From contig JAPLTG010000016.1 of the NCBI GenBank assembly GCA_026398255.1, forward strand, positions 1 through 47,277: a stretch of 47,277 nt of DNA, read 5' to 3'. This stretch comes from Verrucomicrobiota bacterium. Lineage in GTDB: Bacteria > Verrucomicrobiota > Verrucomicrobiia > Chthoniobacterales > Terrimicrobiaceae. Below are positions 26,180 to 38,560 of the stretch, one piece after another; position 1 is the stretch's first letter, and each line of letters opens with the position of its first letter. The notes under the pieces are model-generated. The model had not been told where the DNA came from, searched no databases, and worked only from the letters and a program-made list of their open reading frames with translations. The position numbers and the translations under genes were made by a program.

Positions 26180-26874
26180 AGGTGTCCGGCTTCTTTGAAG
26201 CTGTAATATGGCACGCGGCCTCCATCGGGCGAGCCGAGGATGATGTGGTCGATGAGGTTGATCTGGAGGAGGGCGGCTGCCTCGCGGAGCGAACGGGTGA
26301 TCCGGATATCGGCTGCGCTTGGGGCCGGGTCGCCACTGGGGTGGTTGTGGAGGACCACGACGGCATAGGCGCTGTGGATCATGGCTTGGCGGAAAATCTC
26401 GCGCGGGTGGGCCATGCACTCGCTCACCGATCCGCGGGTGATCTCCTCGGCGCGGATGAGTCGCAGGCGGGCATCGAGCAGAAGCACGCGAAGGGATTCT
26501 TGGCGCAGGGCCATGAATTCCTTGCCGAAGACATCGAAAACTCTTTCGGGTGTGTCGAGCAATGGCGCGATGGATTTTCCCTTCGCGAGGCGCTTGCCGA
26601 TCTCAAAAGCGGCTGCCATTTCCAGAGATTTGGCGGGGCCGATTCCTTTGCCGAGTCGGCGGATTTCTTTCGGCGAGCAGCGCGCCAATTCGGCGAAGCC
26701 ACCGCAGTCGCGCAGGAGGTCGCGGGCGACTTGGAGGGCGTTTTTTCCTGGCACTCCGGTGCGAATGAAAATCGCCAGCAACTCGGCATCGGCGAGAGTC
26801 TCACACCCATGCCGCTCGGCTTTCTCGCGAGGCCGCTCGTCGGGCGGGATTTCCTGCAGGCGGGTTGATTCCAC
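26176..26874 (-). CDS. radC: RadC-like JAB-domain protein
   Basis: A 232-residue protein with an N-terminal HhH-like part (LGKGIGPAKSLEMAAAFEIG) and a C-terminal JAB/MPN metal site, LHNHPSGDPAPSAAD (His176, His178, Asp189). Despite the name, the family's part in repair is unproven; it is often tied to recombination and mobile DNA. It is first in the operon with lpxA, CPBP and nadE and lies about 45 bp downstream of tRNA-Pro on the same strand. Confidence 0.92.
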   Translation of the reverse strand: MESTRLQEIPPDERPREKAERHGCETLADAELLAIFIRTGVPGKNALQVARDLLRDCGGFAELARCSPKEIRRLGKGIGPAKSLEMAAAFEIGKRLAKGKSIAPLLDTPERVFDVFGKEFMALRQESLRVLLLDARLRLIRAEEITRGSVSECMAHPREIFRQAMIHSAYAVVVLHNHPSGDPAPSAADIRITRSLREAAALLQINLIDHIILGSPDGGRVPYYSFKEAGHL

Positions 26875-26918
26875 AATCGAACCCTAAGCGGGCCTATCGG
26901 CAATTCTGAAGAACAAAA

Positions 26919-26992
26919 TCGGGGCGAGAGGATTCGAACCTCCGGCCTCCTGGTCCCAAACCAGGCGCTCTACCAGGCTAAGCTACGCCCCG
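26919..26992 (-). tRNA. tRNA-Pro (anticodon TGG)
   Basis: Read on the minus strand, a 74-nt cloverleaf: acceptor CGGGGCG/CGCCCCG with discriminator A, D-arm AGCTTAGCCTGGTAGAGC, anticodon arm CTGG-TTTGGGA-CCAG with TGG, and T-arm CGGAGGTTCGAATCCTCT region with TTCGAAT. CCA is not encoded. No integrase or attachment duplication is evident beside it. Confidence 0.96.
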
Positions 26993-27047
26993 TTGCGCAA
27001 GAATCTGCACCCGTGTCCGTGAAGTGGCAAACAGAAAAACAGAAGCT

Positions 27048-27506
27048 TCACCATGGATAGTAGGGCGGCCGCTGGTCGGGATAGATCAGTTTGTAGCGGG
27101 ATTGAAGAAATGCGACGAGGTCGATCATCTGGGCGACGGTCATGGTTTCGTTAAAATTCGTCATCGGGGATTGCGTCGCCTGTCGAAGTTCCTCGCGGTA
27201 TCGGGCGCTGATGACATGCGAGGGGTTAATGATTGAGGTGACGAGTTCGCCGTAGGTGCGGATGCGCGGACTCTCGCCGCCGAGGGGGATGTTAAAGCTC
27301 GTGGGAGCCGGGAAATTTTCCTCAGAAACGGTGTGGCACGAGTTGCATTGCAGGGAAACAAAAGCCTCCCGGCCTTTATCGACATTGCCGTCGGGTAGGC
27401 GGAAGCCTCGCGGGGATTTTTCCAAGTCGCAACCGGCCGCCAGCAAAACAACTGCCGCTGCGAGCAACGGCAGACCCATTTTTTTCAGGACAGAAAATGT
27501 TTTCAT
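27048..27506 (-). CDS. lipoprotein cytochrome c, single heme
   Basis: A 152-residue protein with a lipobox (VLLAAGC) after a hydrophobic N-terminus, so a lipid-anchored periplasmic protein. One heme site, CNSCH, follows in the first third, and a likely Met axial ligand is in SPMTNF. The last part (MTVAQMIDLVAFLQSRYKL) is the terminal class I helix. It stands alone, upstream of tRNA-Pro on the same strand. The redox partner is unknown; it somewhat resembles Sox/alternative complex-type cytochromes. Confidence 0.85.
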   Translation of the reverse strand: MKTFSVLKKMGLPLLAAAVVLLAAGCDLEKSPRGFRLPDGNVDKGREAFVSLQCNSCHTVSEENFPAPTSFNIPLGGESPRIRTYGELVTSIINPSHVISARYREELRQATQSPMTNFNETMTVAQMIDLVAFLQSRYKLIYPDQRPPYYPW

Positions 27507-27622
27507 GATTCGCGAACAAGGCTAGCAGCAGGCGTGCTTCGCGGAACCGAGGTGATCACCCCAAATTCCAGATTTCCTTTTCACACTTGGCCTCTGCTCG
27601 GGCAGGTCTAAATTCGTTCCCA

Positions 27623-29908
27623 ATGTCCCGGCGATTTCGATTATTCCGCGCGCCCTTTCTGCATGTCGCTCTCGTGGCCTTGTTGAGCGCTTCCATTCAG
27701 GCGCAGACGATCAATCAAGTCATCGAATCCCTCACCTCCCCACCTGCGGCCGCCGGATCCTCCGAACAATCCCAAAAAGGCGCCTCCGCACAGATTTCCT
27801 GGGTGCAGGAGAAAATCCAAGAGGCGTCGGGCCGCCTCGGGCTCGCGAAGTCCGAGGGCTTCCAATCCAAACTCCAGGCCGCTGGGTTTCCCGATAGCCG
27901 CCCCGCCGAAATCCAGCGCGATGCAGCCGAGGCGGTGGACTCGTGGAACTCCGCCAAAAACCTCCTCGAATGGATCGTCGTTCGTGAAACAGTCGGCGAT
28001 GTCGAGGATGCGAAACCCTCCCCACCCTCGAACAACACCGAGGCCCTCGCACTCGAGCGGGATTCGGAGGATCTCAAAAACCAACTCGCCCGCTTCGAGG
28101 CTAATCTGAAGGCTCATCCCGCAGGAGTCGCGAGTGCGGAGCAGGAAAGCCGCTCCGCCCGCCACAATCTCGGGGAACTCCGTGTCGAGGCGCAATCCCA
28201 GCTCGCCGCAAACGCCCGCGACCGGTCGGATGTGGACATCCTCGTGGGCACAATCCGCGAGGACAACGCCAACGCCCAAGTCTTCTTCCAGAAGTGGCTG
28301 GGCTATCGCCTCGAACTCGAATCCACCGAGATCCAAGCCCGCATCGACGCGATCTCGAAGCTACTTGCCGATTCCGGTTACGGCCGACTCCTCGCCGCCC
28401 AGCGCGCCACGGCGGAGATTTCCCAAATCGAAAAAACCCTCCCCGAACTCATAAAATTCGACGAACAGTCCTCCCAAGCCTTCGCCGCTGCCGCCGCCCG
28501 ACTCGCCGACTCGCGCTCAGAGCTCGCCGCCGCAACCGCGAACGGCTCCGCACCGCCGGAGGATCTTCAAAAAGAAGCCCAGACCTCCCTCGCGGAGTAT
28601 TCCCACCTCGAATCACTCTGCAGCGCGGCGCGTGCAAGAGCCTTCGCCGCCCGCCAAACGCTCGACCTTTGGAACCGCGTTCTGGAAATTCTTGAAAACA
28701 CCAATCTCGATAGCCTCGAAAAAGCCCGCAACGACCTTGCGGCCCAGCTTCCCACGACCCGCGACCTAGCGGACCGCGTTGATCGCCTCCTCGCCGAAAA
28801 ACAGGCCGAGTCCGAAAATTGGCTCCAAGATCTCCGCATTGCCGGCACCACCCAACCGGAGCGCGCGGCACTTCAGGATCGAATCAAAAAGAACCAAACC
28901 CTCGCGGAGCAATTGCTGCATGTGAGGGACGAGACCGCCTCGCTTCTGGCCCTTCAAACCCGCCTCCTCGCCGAAATTGAAAACGAAATCTCCGCCCTCG
29001 TGTCGCAGCAGCGCGCCAATGCGATCGTTCACAACCTCTGGAAAAGCATCCAGAGTTTCTGGAATTTCGAAATCACCAAGCAAGGCGACCGGGCAGTCAC
29101 CCTTGGGGCTATCGCCACGGCGGTCCTCGCCCTTGCCACGGCATTAATCCTCGCCCACATCTTGGCGCGGCGGATTTCCGCGACAGTCGAGCGTCACACC
29201 AAACTTCCTGGGTCGCGCAACCATCTCATCCAAAAACTGAGCTTCTACGCGCTCTCAGTGATTTTCGTTTTGATAGTCCTCCAATGGCTCCAAATCCCTC
29301 TCACGATCTTCGCCTTCCTCGGCGGTGCGCTGGCCGTGGGAATCGGCTTCGGTAGCCAGAACCTGATCAACAATTTCATCAGCGGCTTGCTCCTTCTCCT
29401 CGAACAAAAAATTAACGTCGGCGACCTCGTCGAAGTGGACGGGAATTTCGGACGCGTCACCGATCTCGGCAGCCTTTGTTCTGCGATCCGCAAGTTCGAT
29501 GGCGTCGAGGTGCTGGTTCCCAACAGCTCTCTTCTGGAAAAAAATGTGATCAACTGGACCCTCTCCGATCCCATGCACCGCTACGATTTTTCCGTGGGCG
29601 TGGCCTACGGTTCGGATGTGGACCTCGTCATGCGCACCCTCAAAGAGGCCCTCGATGCACAACCCGAAATCCTCCGCGATCCCGTGCCGGAGGTTTCCTT
29701 TGAAAATTTCGGCGAAAGCACGCTCGACTTCCATGTTTACTACTGGCTCGAGGTCCGCACCCACAACGCCAGGGATATCGGCACCCACATGCGAGTTCTC
29801 ATCGCGCGGCTCTTCAAGGAACGCGGGATCGAAATGGCCTTCCCGCAACGCGACATCCGGCTCATCCCCTCAAAGCCGATCCAAGTTCGCCTCGAGAAGG
29901 AATCTTAG
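27623..29908 (+). CDS. large MscS-family mechanosensitive channel with periplasmic coiled coil
   Basis: A 761-residue protein: signal peptide (ending SIQAQ), a long Ala/Glu/Gln-rich region of about 450 residues predicted as coiled coil in the periplasm, then membrane helices and the MscS core with GIGFGSQNLINNFISGLLLL (pore helix), INVGDLVEVDGNFGRV (beta domain) and the C-terminal alpha/beta part (VSFENFGESTLDFHVYYWL). This is the MscK/MscM-type architecture. The start at 27623 gives the signal peptide; an in-frame ATG at 27587 is less likely. Confidence 0.9.
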   Translation: MSRRFRLFRAPFLHVALVALLSASIQAQTINQVIESLTSPPAAAGSSEQSQKGASAQISWVQEKIQEASGRLGLAKSEGFQSKLQAAGFPDSRPAEIQRDAAEAVDSWNSAKNLLEWIVVRETVGDVEDAKPSPPSNNTEALALERDSEDLKNQLARFEANLKAHPAGVASAEQESRSARHNLGELRVEAQSQLAANARDRSDVDILVGTIREDNANAQVFFQKWLGYRLELESTEIQARIDAISKLLADSGYGRLLAAQRATAEISQIEKTLPELIKFDEQSSQAFAAAAARLADSRSELAAATANGSAPPEDLQKEAQTSLAEYSHLESLCSAARARAFAARQTLDLWNRVLEILENTNLDSLEKARNDLAAQLPTTRDLADRVDRLLAEKQAESENWLQDLRIAGTTQPERAALQDRIKKNQTLAEQLLHVRDETASLLALQTRLLAEIENEISALVSQQRANAIVHNLWKSIQSFWNFEITKQGDRAVTLGAIATAVLALATALILAHILARRISATVERHTKLPGSRNHLIQKLSFYALSVIFVLIVLQWLQIPLTIFAFLGGALAVGIGFGSQNLINNFISGLLLLLEQKINVGDLVEVDGNFGRVTDLGSLCSAIRKFDGVEVLVPNSSLLEKNVINWTLSDPMHRYDFSVGVAYGSDVDLVMRTLKEALDAQPEILRDPVPEVSFENFGESTLDFHVYYWLEVRTHNARDIGTHMRVLIARLFKERGIEMAFPQRDIRLIPSKPIQVRLEKES

Positions 29909-30037
29909 AGCGTAAAGTCACACCCCACCCACCACGAACGAAGTCTCCCGTCCTGGCGCGGGCTTGGCTATCGGGTGAAATGCGGGGCTGGGCAAAAAGG
30001 GATTTCGGATTCTAGTCGCCTCGCTCAGACTTCTTGG

Positions 30038-30664
30038 GTGCGAAGGTTGTTCATAAAAGGGCTGCTGTTCCTGCTGGTGATGGTGGCGGGATATGTCTTT
30101 TGGCCGCGCTTTCCCGCACTCGAGAGCTTTAGGCCGCCGAAGATGGCCGTGCTGGAATGTGAAGCTTTTGAAAACGCAAAAGCCCAACGATCAGCGGCGC
30201 TGCTCGTCAGGCTCTATCGGATTTTCCAAGAGGAGTTCCGCCTCGCGCCGATGGCCGCCGCACAGGCGGCATGGAACTCCTCGCAGGCGCTGGAGAATTT
30301 CCTCGAGTCGGCCGACAATGCCGACCGCGAGCGGGCCCTGCCGTATCTGCAGCGGACTTTTGAAATCCTCCGCCGCCAGACCGATGCGCGTTTCGATCCG
30401 GCGGTGGTTGCGCGACTCCAACTGCACCGGTGGATGCTCGCGGCGGATGGCAACCGCCAGAACCAACTCCCCGCCGCGATTTCCGAAATCCTCGCCATGC
30501 TCTATGGCGGATCCGCCTCGGAGTATTCGGCCTCGGCGGCCGCGTTCGCAAAAGCCGACCGGCTTTTGGCTTCGCAAAAACCTGAGGCGGCGCGCCAAGC
30601 CGCGGCTTCTGCGTGGAGGAGATTGTCGGAGCAACTTCAGGCGAGGACTCAGGACAAATCCTGA
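30038..30664 (+). CDS. membrane-anchored hypothetical protein
   Basis: A 208-residue protein not recognised. One N-terminal membrane helix (LFIKGLLFLLVMVAGYVFW) is followed by a mainly helical, Ala- and Arg-rich region (AAAQAAWNSSQALENFL, AASAWRRLSEQLQ). The GTG at 30038 just before the basic N-terminus is preferred; an ATG at 29975 would add 21 unlikely residues. It comes after the MscS gene on the same strand with a gap of about 130 bp. Its end overlaps the convergent zinc-ribbon gene by 16 bp. Confidence 0.6.
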   Translation: MRRLFIKGLLFLLVMVAGYVFWPRFPALESFRPPKMAVLECEAFENAKAQRSAALLVRLYRIFQEEFRLAPMAAAQAAWNSSQALENFLESADNADRERALPYLQRTFEILRRQTDARFDPAVVARLQLHRWMLAADGNRQNQLPAAISEILAMLYGGSASEYSASAAAFAKADRLLASQKPEAARQAAASAWRRLSEQLQARTQDKS

Positions 30665-30885
30665 GCCGTCACGCTTTGCTGGGGCCTTGTCGCCAAGAGG
30701 CGGGCCTGCTCGACGACTCGCTCGGGAGATTCATCGAAACGGTAGCCGTGGCAGTTCGGGCAATTCACCACACGCTCGGTGACGATGGAATCGCAGCCTT
30801 CGCAAACCTTGAAGTTGTCGGGAGCGGCGATGATTTTTTCAGCGCGCGCCGCACGGTCGGCGAGATGGGCGTTATCGGTGGACAC
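30649..30885 (-). CDS. small zinc-ribbon protein
   Basis: A 78-residue protein with two CxxC pairs, CEGCDS and CPNCHG, around VTERVVN, forming a zinc ribbon, after a helical N-terminus (LADRAARAEKIIAAPDN). I recall near-identical short proteins in Verrucomicrobiota, with no known role. It lies 12 bp after the AsmA-like gene, at the end of the metH operon. Confidence 0.75.
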   Translation of the reverse strand: MSTDNAHLADRAARAEKIIAAPDNFKVCEGCDSIVTERVVNCPNCHGYRFDESPERVVEQARLLATRPQQSVTAQDLS

Positions 30886-30897
30886 GAAAGAAACCTA

Positions 30898-32196
30898 TCA
30901 GCGCCCGAGGATGTCGAAAAGGGTGTTGATCGTCTCGTCCACCGCCTTGCGCGCGGGCTCGGGGACGGATTGCAGGACCGGCTCCACAGCTTCCAAGGCC
31001 GCCCCACCTGCAGCGGCGACAAGGCGCGAGGAGAGGTTTTCCGTCGGCGCATTGAGTGAGCCCCCGACACTCACCGGTGTCCAAACAAAGCCATCGGCCT
31101 CGCGCGTGAAAACCCTCGAGCGGGCACCGGGAATTCCGTTGAGAAGTGTCGGTGCCACGCCGACCTGCAATTCGCCGAGCAGATTCTTGTTTTTGGAAAC
31201 CGAAAGGCTCCCTTCTACGCGAAGCAATCCACTGGATTCGAGAATGACATTCCGAAAAGCAAAATCCCCGTTCTGGATTTCGAAATCCGCCGTTGATTTC
31301 GAGATCGGCAAGCTGCGAAATTCCTCGCGCCCCGTGAAATCGGCGGCTTTCTCCAAAATCGGCACACCGCGCAGGCTACCGCCACTCCACTCAAAATTCC
31401 CCTTCACCCGCCCCGCCTCGACTTGGGCCGAGCCAGCGAGCTTTCCATCCAGATTGGCGCCCCATTTCCCGCCGGGAAAATCGGAAGGCAAAACATCAGA
31501 CCATTTGACATCCATGGCGCCCGGCCATTTTCCAACCGACGAGATTTTGCCGTTCGCACCTAGCTTGAGTGACGACGCATTCACCGAAACCCGGCCCTCG
31601 CTCCAATCGGCTTGGAACGACTCGATCACCAACGGCGGCAGCGAGGGACAAACAAACCGCCCGGCCGATCCATTGAATTTCCAGCCGCGTCCCTCGGGCC
31701 GAACCTCCAGAGCGCTCTTCTGAATCTCCGCCTCACCAAAATCCAAATCCGCGCGATCGATCACAACGACCCCCATTTCAAAACGGGATGGCAAAATCGC
31801 CAACGCCGCCGAGGGACTCCAATCATTCGAGGTCCGCGTGGCTTCGCCCTCGCCAAACTCCGCACGCAAGTTCTTCGCCAAAAATTTCTCCACCCGCCAA
31901 GCCCCAGAAAGCACCGCTGCCCAGTCGATTTTAGCGCGCAGATTTTCCGCATGGATCGAGCGAACCTTCGAGCCCTCGCCGCCCGTCAAACGCAGCGAGC
32001 CGGTTTCCACATGCGCGCCGTCCCACCGCAACGGCTCAATCACGGCTTGGCCGCGCACCGTCCCTCCTGCAAAATCCTCGACCAATCGCCGGAATTCCTC
32101 CCCCTCCAAAAACCCCCGCACCCGGCTCCACAAAAACAAAGCCGCCACGGCAAGCACCAACAGCCCGATAAAAATCCATGGCCGCTTGGTTTTCAT
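30898..32196 (-). CDS. AsmA-like membrane-anchored protein
   Basis: A 432-residue protein with one N-terminal membrane helix (PWIFIGLLVLAVAALFLW) and a long beta-rich periplasmic part with repeated strand patterns such as VRSIHAENLRAKIDWAAVL, VVVIDRADLDFGEAEIQ and LRVEGSLSVSKN. This recalls AsmA/TamB/YhdP-like lipid-transfer proteins, but it is short and no clear AsmA domain is proven. It begins 6 bp after metH. Confidence 0.6.
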   Translation of the reverse strand: MKTKRPWIFIGLLVLAVAALFLWSRVRGFLEGEEFRRLVEDFAGGTVRGQAVIEPLRWDGAHVETGSLRLTGGEGSKVRSIHAENLRAKIDWAAVLSGAWRVEKFLAKNLRAEFGEGEATRTSNDWSPSAALAILPSRFEMGVVVIDRADLDFGEAEIQKSALEVRPEGRGWKFNGSAGRFVCPSLPPLVIESFQADWSEGRVSVNASSLKLGANGKISSVGKWPGAMDVKWSDVLPSDFPGGKWGANLDGKLAGSAQVEAGRVKGNFEWSGGSLRGVPILEKAADFTGREEFRSLPISKSTADFEIQNGDFAFRNVILESSGLLRVEGSLSVSKNKNLLGELQVGVAPTLLNGIPGARSRVFTREADGFVWTPVSVGGSLNAPTENLSSRLVAAAGGAALEAVEPVLQSVPEPARKAVDETINTLFDILGR

Positions 32197-32202
32197 TTCA
32201 GC

Positions 32203-35940
<3,738 letters not shown>

Positions 35941-36026
35941 TTCGTGAAGCGGTAAACAATACGAATCACGCGGCGATCAGAACACAAAAAACAGCTGGAA
36001 TCCGGAGTGGTGAGAGAGAATGTCGT

Positions 36027-37421
36027 TCAGCGCAGGAGCCGCTGTTTCAAATCTGCTGGGAGGGCATTTGAAGATTGGACGAAGAGTCTTGCGGCGTTGG
36101 GATCGGTTTTTTTCCAGTCGCCCACAATGCGTTGTATGGAGCTGCTTCGCCTGGCGGGATCGGAAATTCTTGTGGCCCACTGGGCGGCATTGGCCGGGTC
36201 CGACTTGGCCATCTGGACACTGAACGCTACCGTGGCGGTATCGCGTGTTTGAACCTCACTGATTGAGCCTATCCATTGTTCCGCCGCAGCGGGGTTGGAT
36301 TGAGCCCATGAGGACGAAACTGCGGAGACGGCTTTGCCACGCAGTGTGGGGTCGGAGAAAGACGCGGCCCAATTTGATGCGGCGCCGGGATCGAAAGCCG
36401 CCCAGCGCGAGGACACGCCGCCCACCAAGGCGTCCGCATGCGGCCTTGCGGGCTCGCTCGACAGCCAGTTGGCCGCCGCCAAGGGATCCATGCTGGAAAA
36501 CCTCTGCATGGCGGATTGCATAAACTCGGTGCGCAGGCTTGGGTCGGAAATACTCTGCGCGTAGTCAAAGGCGGTGCCGGGATCACGAGCTACCCAATTT
36601 CCCGCGAGCTGGCGCATGGCTTCGTTGCGTGTCTGCTGGGATGGTTGTTTCAAAATCCAGGCAGCGGTTGCCGCAGGATCGGCGACGGACCAATTGTTCA
36701 CAATCTCGCGTGTTGCGGCCGCTTGGAGCGGGCCTGTGAGCCCCTCGGCCCATTTCAAAGCGGCATCCGGGTTTCCTTTGATAAAATTTTTCGCCACAGC
36801 GGTGGTTGCCACCGTTTGTGCCGAGCCCAAAGGCAGGGCATTGATCGCTCCGGACGCCAGCATGGGGTCGGTGGATGACCAAGTGTTGAAAATCTGCCCG
36901 ATCGCCGTGTCCCTCGCGAGCGGGGAGTCGAGGTTTGCGGCCCATTGTGCTGCGCCGGCCGGGTCGGTTTTTGCCCAAGCCGCCGTGGCTGTTTGCAAAA
37001 GTCGGGGATTTCCGCCCTCGGCAACGCCTGCGGCGGCAAACTCCGACGCGCCGATTGGGTCCAGCTTCGACCAGCGAGTCACGAGAAGTTGATCCATCTC
37101 GTCGGTGGCTGCGGTGGCCTCCATTCCATTCATGGCCTGGAGGCGTGAGTGGACTTCAGCCAGCGAGAGGCTCGCAATTTCGGTGGCAAGATTGGGAGGT
37201 GCGGTGGGCTTTGGGGCTGGCTTTTGGCCTTTTGGTGGAGGGGCTGCTTGCTTTTTTTCGGAGGAAGCCAAGGTGGAGAATTTCTGGCCGAGATTTTCGA
37301 CTGTCTCCGGTTGGCGTGTGAAAGACGGCAGCGGATGGGTTTTAAAAAATGGAACACCCAGCAGGTAGCCCGCGCAAAATCCCGAGGCGCAAATTAAAGT
37401 GAAGACCAGCGACCTTTTCAT
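36027..37421 (-). CDS. secreted or anchored protein of about eleven 32-residue repeats
   Basis: A 464-residue protein. After an N-terminal hydrophobic segment (LVFTLICASGFCAGYLLGV) and a Pro/Lys-rich linker (APPPKGQKPAPKPTAPP), about eleven units follow with the pattern DPxxAAxWAxxLxxPxxR and a conserved W near position 29, e.g. DPAGAAQWAANLDSPLARDT. The period is 31-32 residues and it should form an alpha-solenoid like HEAT or Sel1 repeats. The start at 37421 fits the signal; 37475 would add 18 residues. The function is unknown; protein binding is likely. Confidence 0.78.
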   Translation of the reverse strand: MKRSLVFTLICASGFCAGYLLGVPFFKTHPLPSFTRQPETVENLGQKFSTLASSEKKQAAPPPKGQKPAPKPTAPPNLATEIASLSLAEVHSRLQAMNGMEATAATDEMDQLLVTRWSKLDPIGASEFAAAGVAEGGNPRLLQTATAAWAKTDPAGAAQWAANLDSPLARDTAIGQIFNTWSSTDPMLASGAINALPLGSAQTVATTAVAKNFIKGNPDAALKWAEGLTGPLQAAATREIVNNWSVADPAATAAWILKQPSQQTRNEAMRQLAGNWVARDPGTAFDYAQSISDPSLRTEFMQSAMQRFSSMDPLAAANWLSSEPARPHADALVGGVSSRWAAFDPGAASNWAASFSDPTLRGKAVSAVSSSWAQSNPAAAEQWIGSISEVQTRDTATVAFSVQMAKSDPANAAQWATRISDPARRSSSIQRIVGDWKKTDPNAARLFVQSSNALPADLKQRLLR

Positions 37422-37471
37422 GAAATGGGAAGGATGTTCACAGGGTCGTTTTTCCAGAGGGGGATGCCAGC

Positions 37472-37512
37472 ACAAAAAACCCCTCCCGCACGAGGCAGGG
37501 AGGGGTTTTTGT
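37472..37512 (-). terminator. intrinsic terminator after the SWIB gene
   Basis: Arms AAAAACCCCTCCC and GGGAGGGGTTTTT around a 10-base loop, 14 bp after the stop of the SWIB gene on minus, with a T-run on that strand. The structure is symmetric enough to work on plus as well. Confidence 0.88.
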
Positions 37513-37525
37513 AAAATAGGCTGTC

Positions 37526-37801
37526 TTACTTCACATGGGTCGAGACGAGCTTGGTCATCTCGAACATGGTGACTTGAGACTTGCCGCCGAAGACGGGCTT
37601 GAGGAGCGCGTCGGCGTTGATGTTACGCTTGTTCTTGGCGTCTTGGAGACCGTGTTTCTTGATGTAGTCCCAGACTTTTTTGGTGAGCTCGCCGCGGGAG
37701 ACCGGGGTGGAGCCGACGACGGCCGCAAGAACGGCGTCAGGTTGAACAGGTTTGAGGAGGGCAGGATTGGCTTTGCGTTTAGGTTTGGCTGCTGTTGGCA
37801 T
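37526..37801 (-). CDS. SWIB/MDM2-domain protein
   Basis: A 91-residue protein: a basic N-terminal tail (AAKPKRKANPALLKP) and one SWIB domain (LAAVVGSTPVSRGELTKKVW, then DYIKKHGLQDAKNKRNINAD and the FEMTKLVSTH end). SWIB is known from eukaryotic chromatin remodellers and from chlamydiae and related PVC bacteria, often attached to topoisomerase; here it stands alone. DNA or topoisomerase association is plausible. The start at 37801 is preferred over 37912. It is downstream of coaE after 126 bp and has its own terminator. Confidence 0.88.
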   Translation of the reverse strand: MPTAAKPKRKANPALLKPVQPDAVLAAVVGSTPVSRGELTKKVWDYIKKHGLQDAKNKRNINADALLKPVFGGKSQVTMFEMTKLVSTHVK

Positions 37802-37927
37802 GTTGGGTGGTTTTTTTGGTTGCGACACCCGGGCCGTGCGGCTGGGCGTCAATATTCTCGAGGATTCGTGAACGAGGCGGACTGATAACAGGTTCTCGCG
37901 AAGGGAGTCCACTTTTTCTTTTTGGGG

Positions 37928-38527
37928 TTACGACAGGGGTTTTTGGAGGATTTTAGCGAGTTCGGAGGCTTGGTTTTCTAGGTTGGTGAGCGAGCCGTCG
38001 TTCCACACGACAAAATACGCCAGCGTGGTTTTGCGCTCGAGGGGGATTTGGCTGCGAATGATCGACTCGGCCTCGTCGCGGGGCAGGCTGCGGGCGGCGG
38101 TGCGGGCGAGTTGGGTCTCGTGCGAGCAGGCGACGGTGGCGATCCGGTCGAAGAAACGCTCGGCGCCGGTCTCAAAAAGCAGGGGGATCTCCACGACGAG
38201 CGGCGTGGCGTTTTGACGGCATTCGGCGGCGAGTTGCGTCCAACGCTCACGGATACGGGGGTGGAGGATGGATTCGAGGCGGGCCTTGGCGGCGGGGTCT
38301 TGAAAAACCAAGCGCCGGATCGCGGCGCGGTCGGGCTTGCCGTCGGGGGTGTAGGCTTCGGCGAAAAGCTCGGCGGTAATTTTCTCGCGCACGGCGGGGT
38401 CGGACTCGAGGAGTTCGCGCGCGGCGGAGTCGGCGTCGAACAGGCGCGCGGAGAGGTGATCGGCCAACATTTTTGAGAAGGTCGACTTGCCTGATCCGAT
38501 GCCGCCGGTGACTCCGATGACCGCCAT
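37928..38527 (-). CDS. coaE: dephospho-CoA kinase
   Basis: The last step of CoA synthesis. The 199-residue protein has Walker A GGIGSGKST near the start, DADSAARELL and the LEPxxHP-like block LESILHPRIRERW, then VVEIPLLFETGAE and the lid with RTAARSLPRDEAESIIRSQ. It lies 33 bp after the lipoate-ligase-like gene. Confidence 0.95.
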   Translation of the reverse strand: MAVIGVTGGIGSGKSTFSKMLADHLSARLFDADSAARELLESDPAVREKITAELFAEAYTPDGKPDRAAIRRLVFQDPAAKARLESILHPRIRERWTQLAAECRQNATPLVVEIPLLFETGAERFFDRIATVACSHETQLARTAARSLPRDEAESIIRSQIPLERKTTLAYFVVWNDGSLTNLENQASELAKILQKPLS

Positions 38528-38560
38528 GTTTTTAGAAATAATGAGACGCTCGCTCGAAAG

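Noticed and set aside
26919-26992. tRNA-Pro as an integration site of an island
   Set aside because: No integrase gene and no direct repeat of the tRNA 3' end were found nearby.
35941-36026. Cobalamin or SAM riboswitch upstream of metH
   Set aside because: The 86-bp gap is too short for a cobalamin riboswitch and shows no B12-box or SAM-type core.
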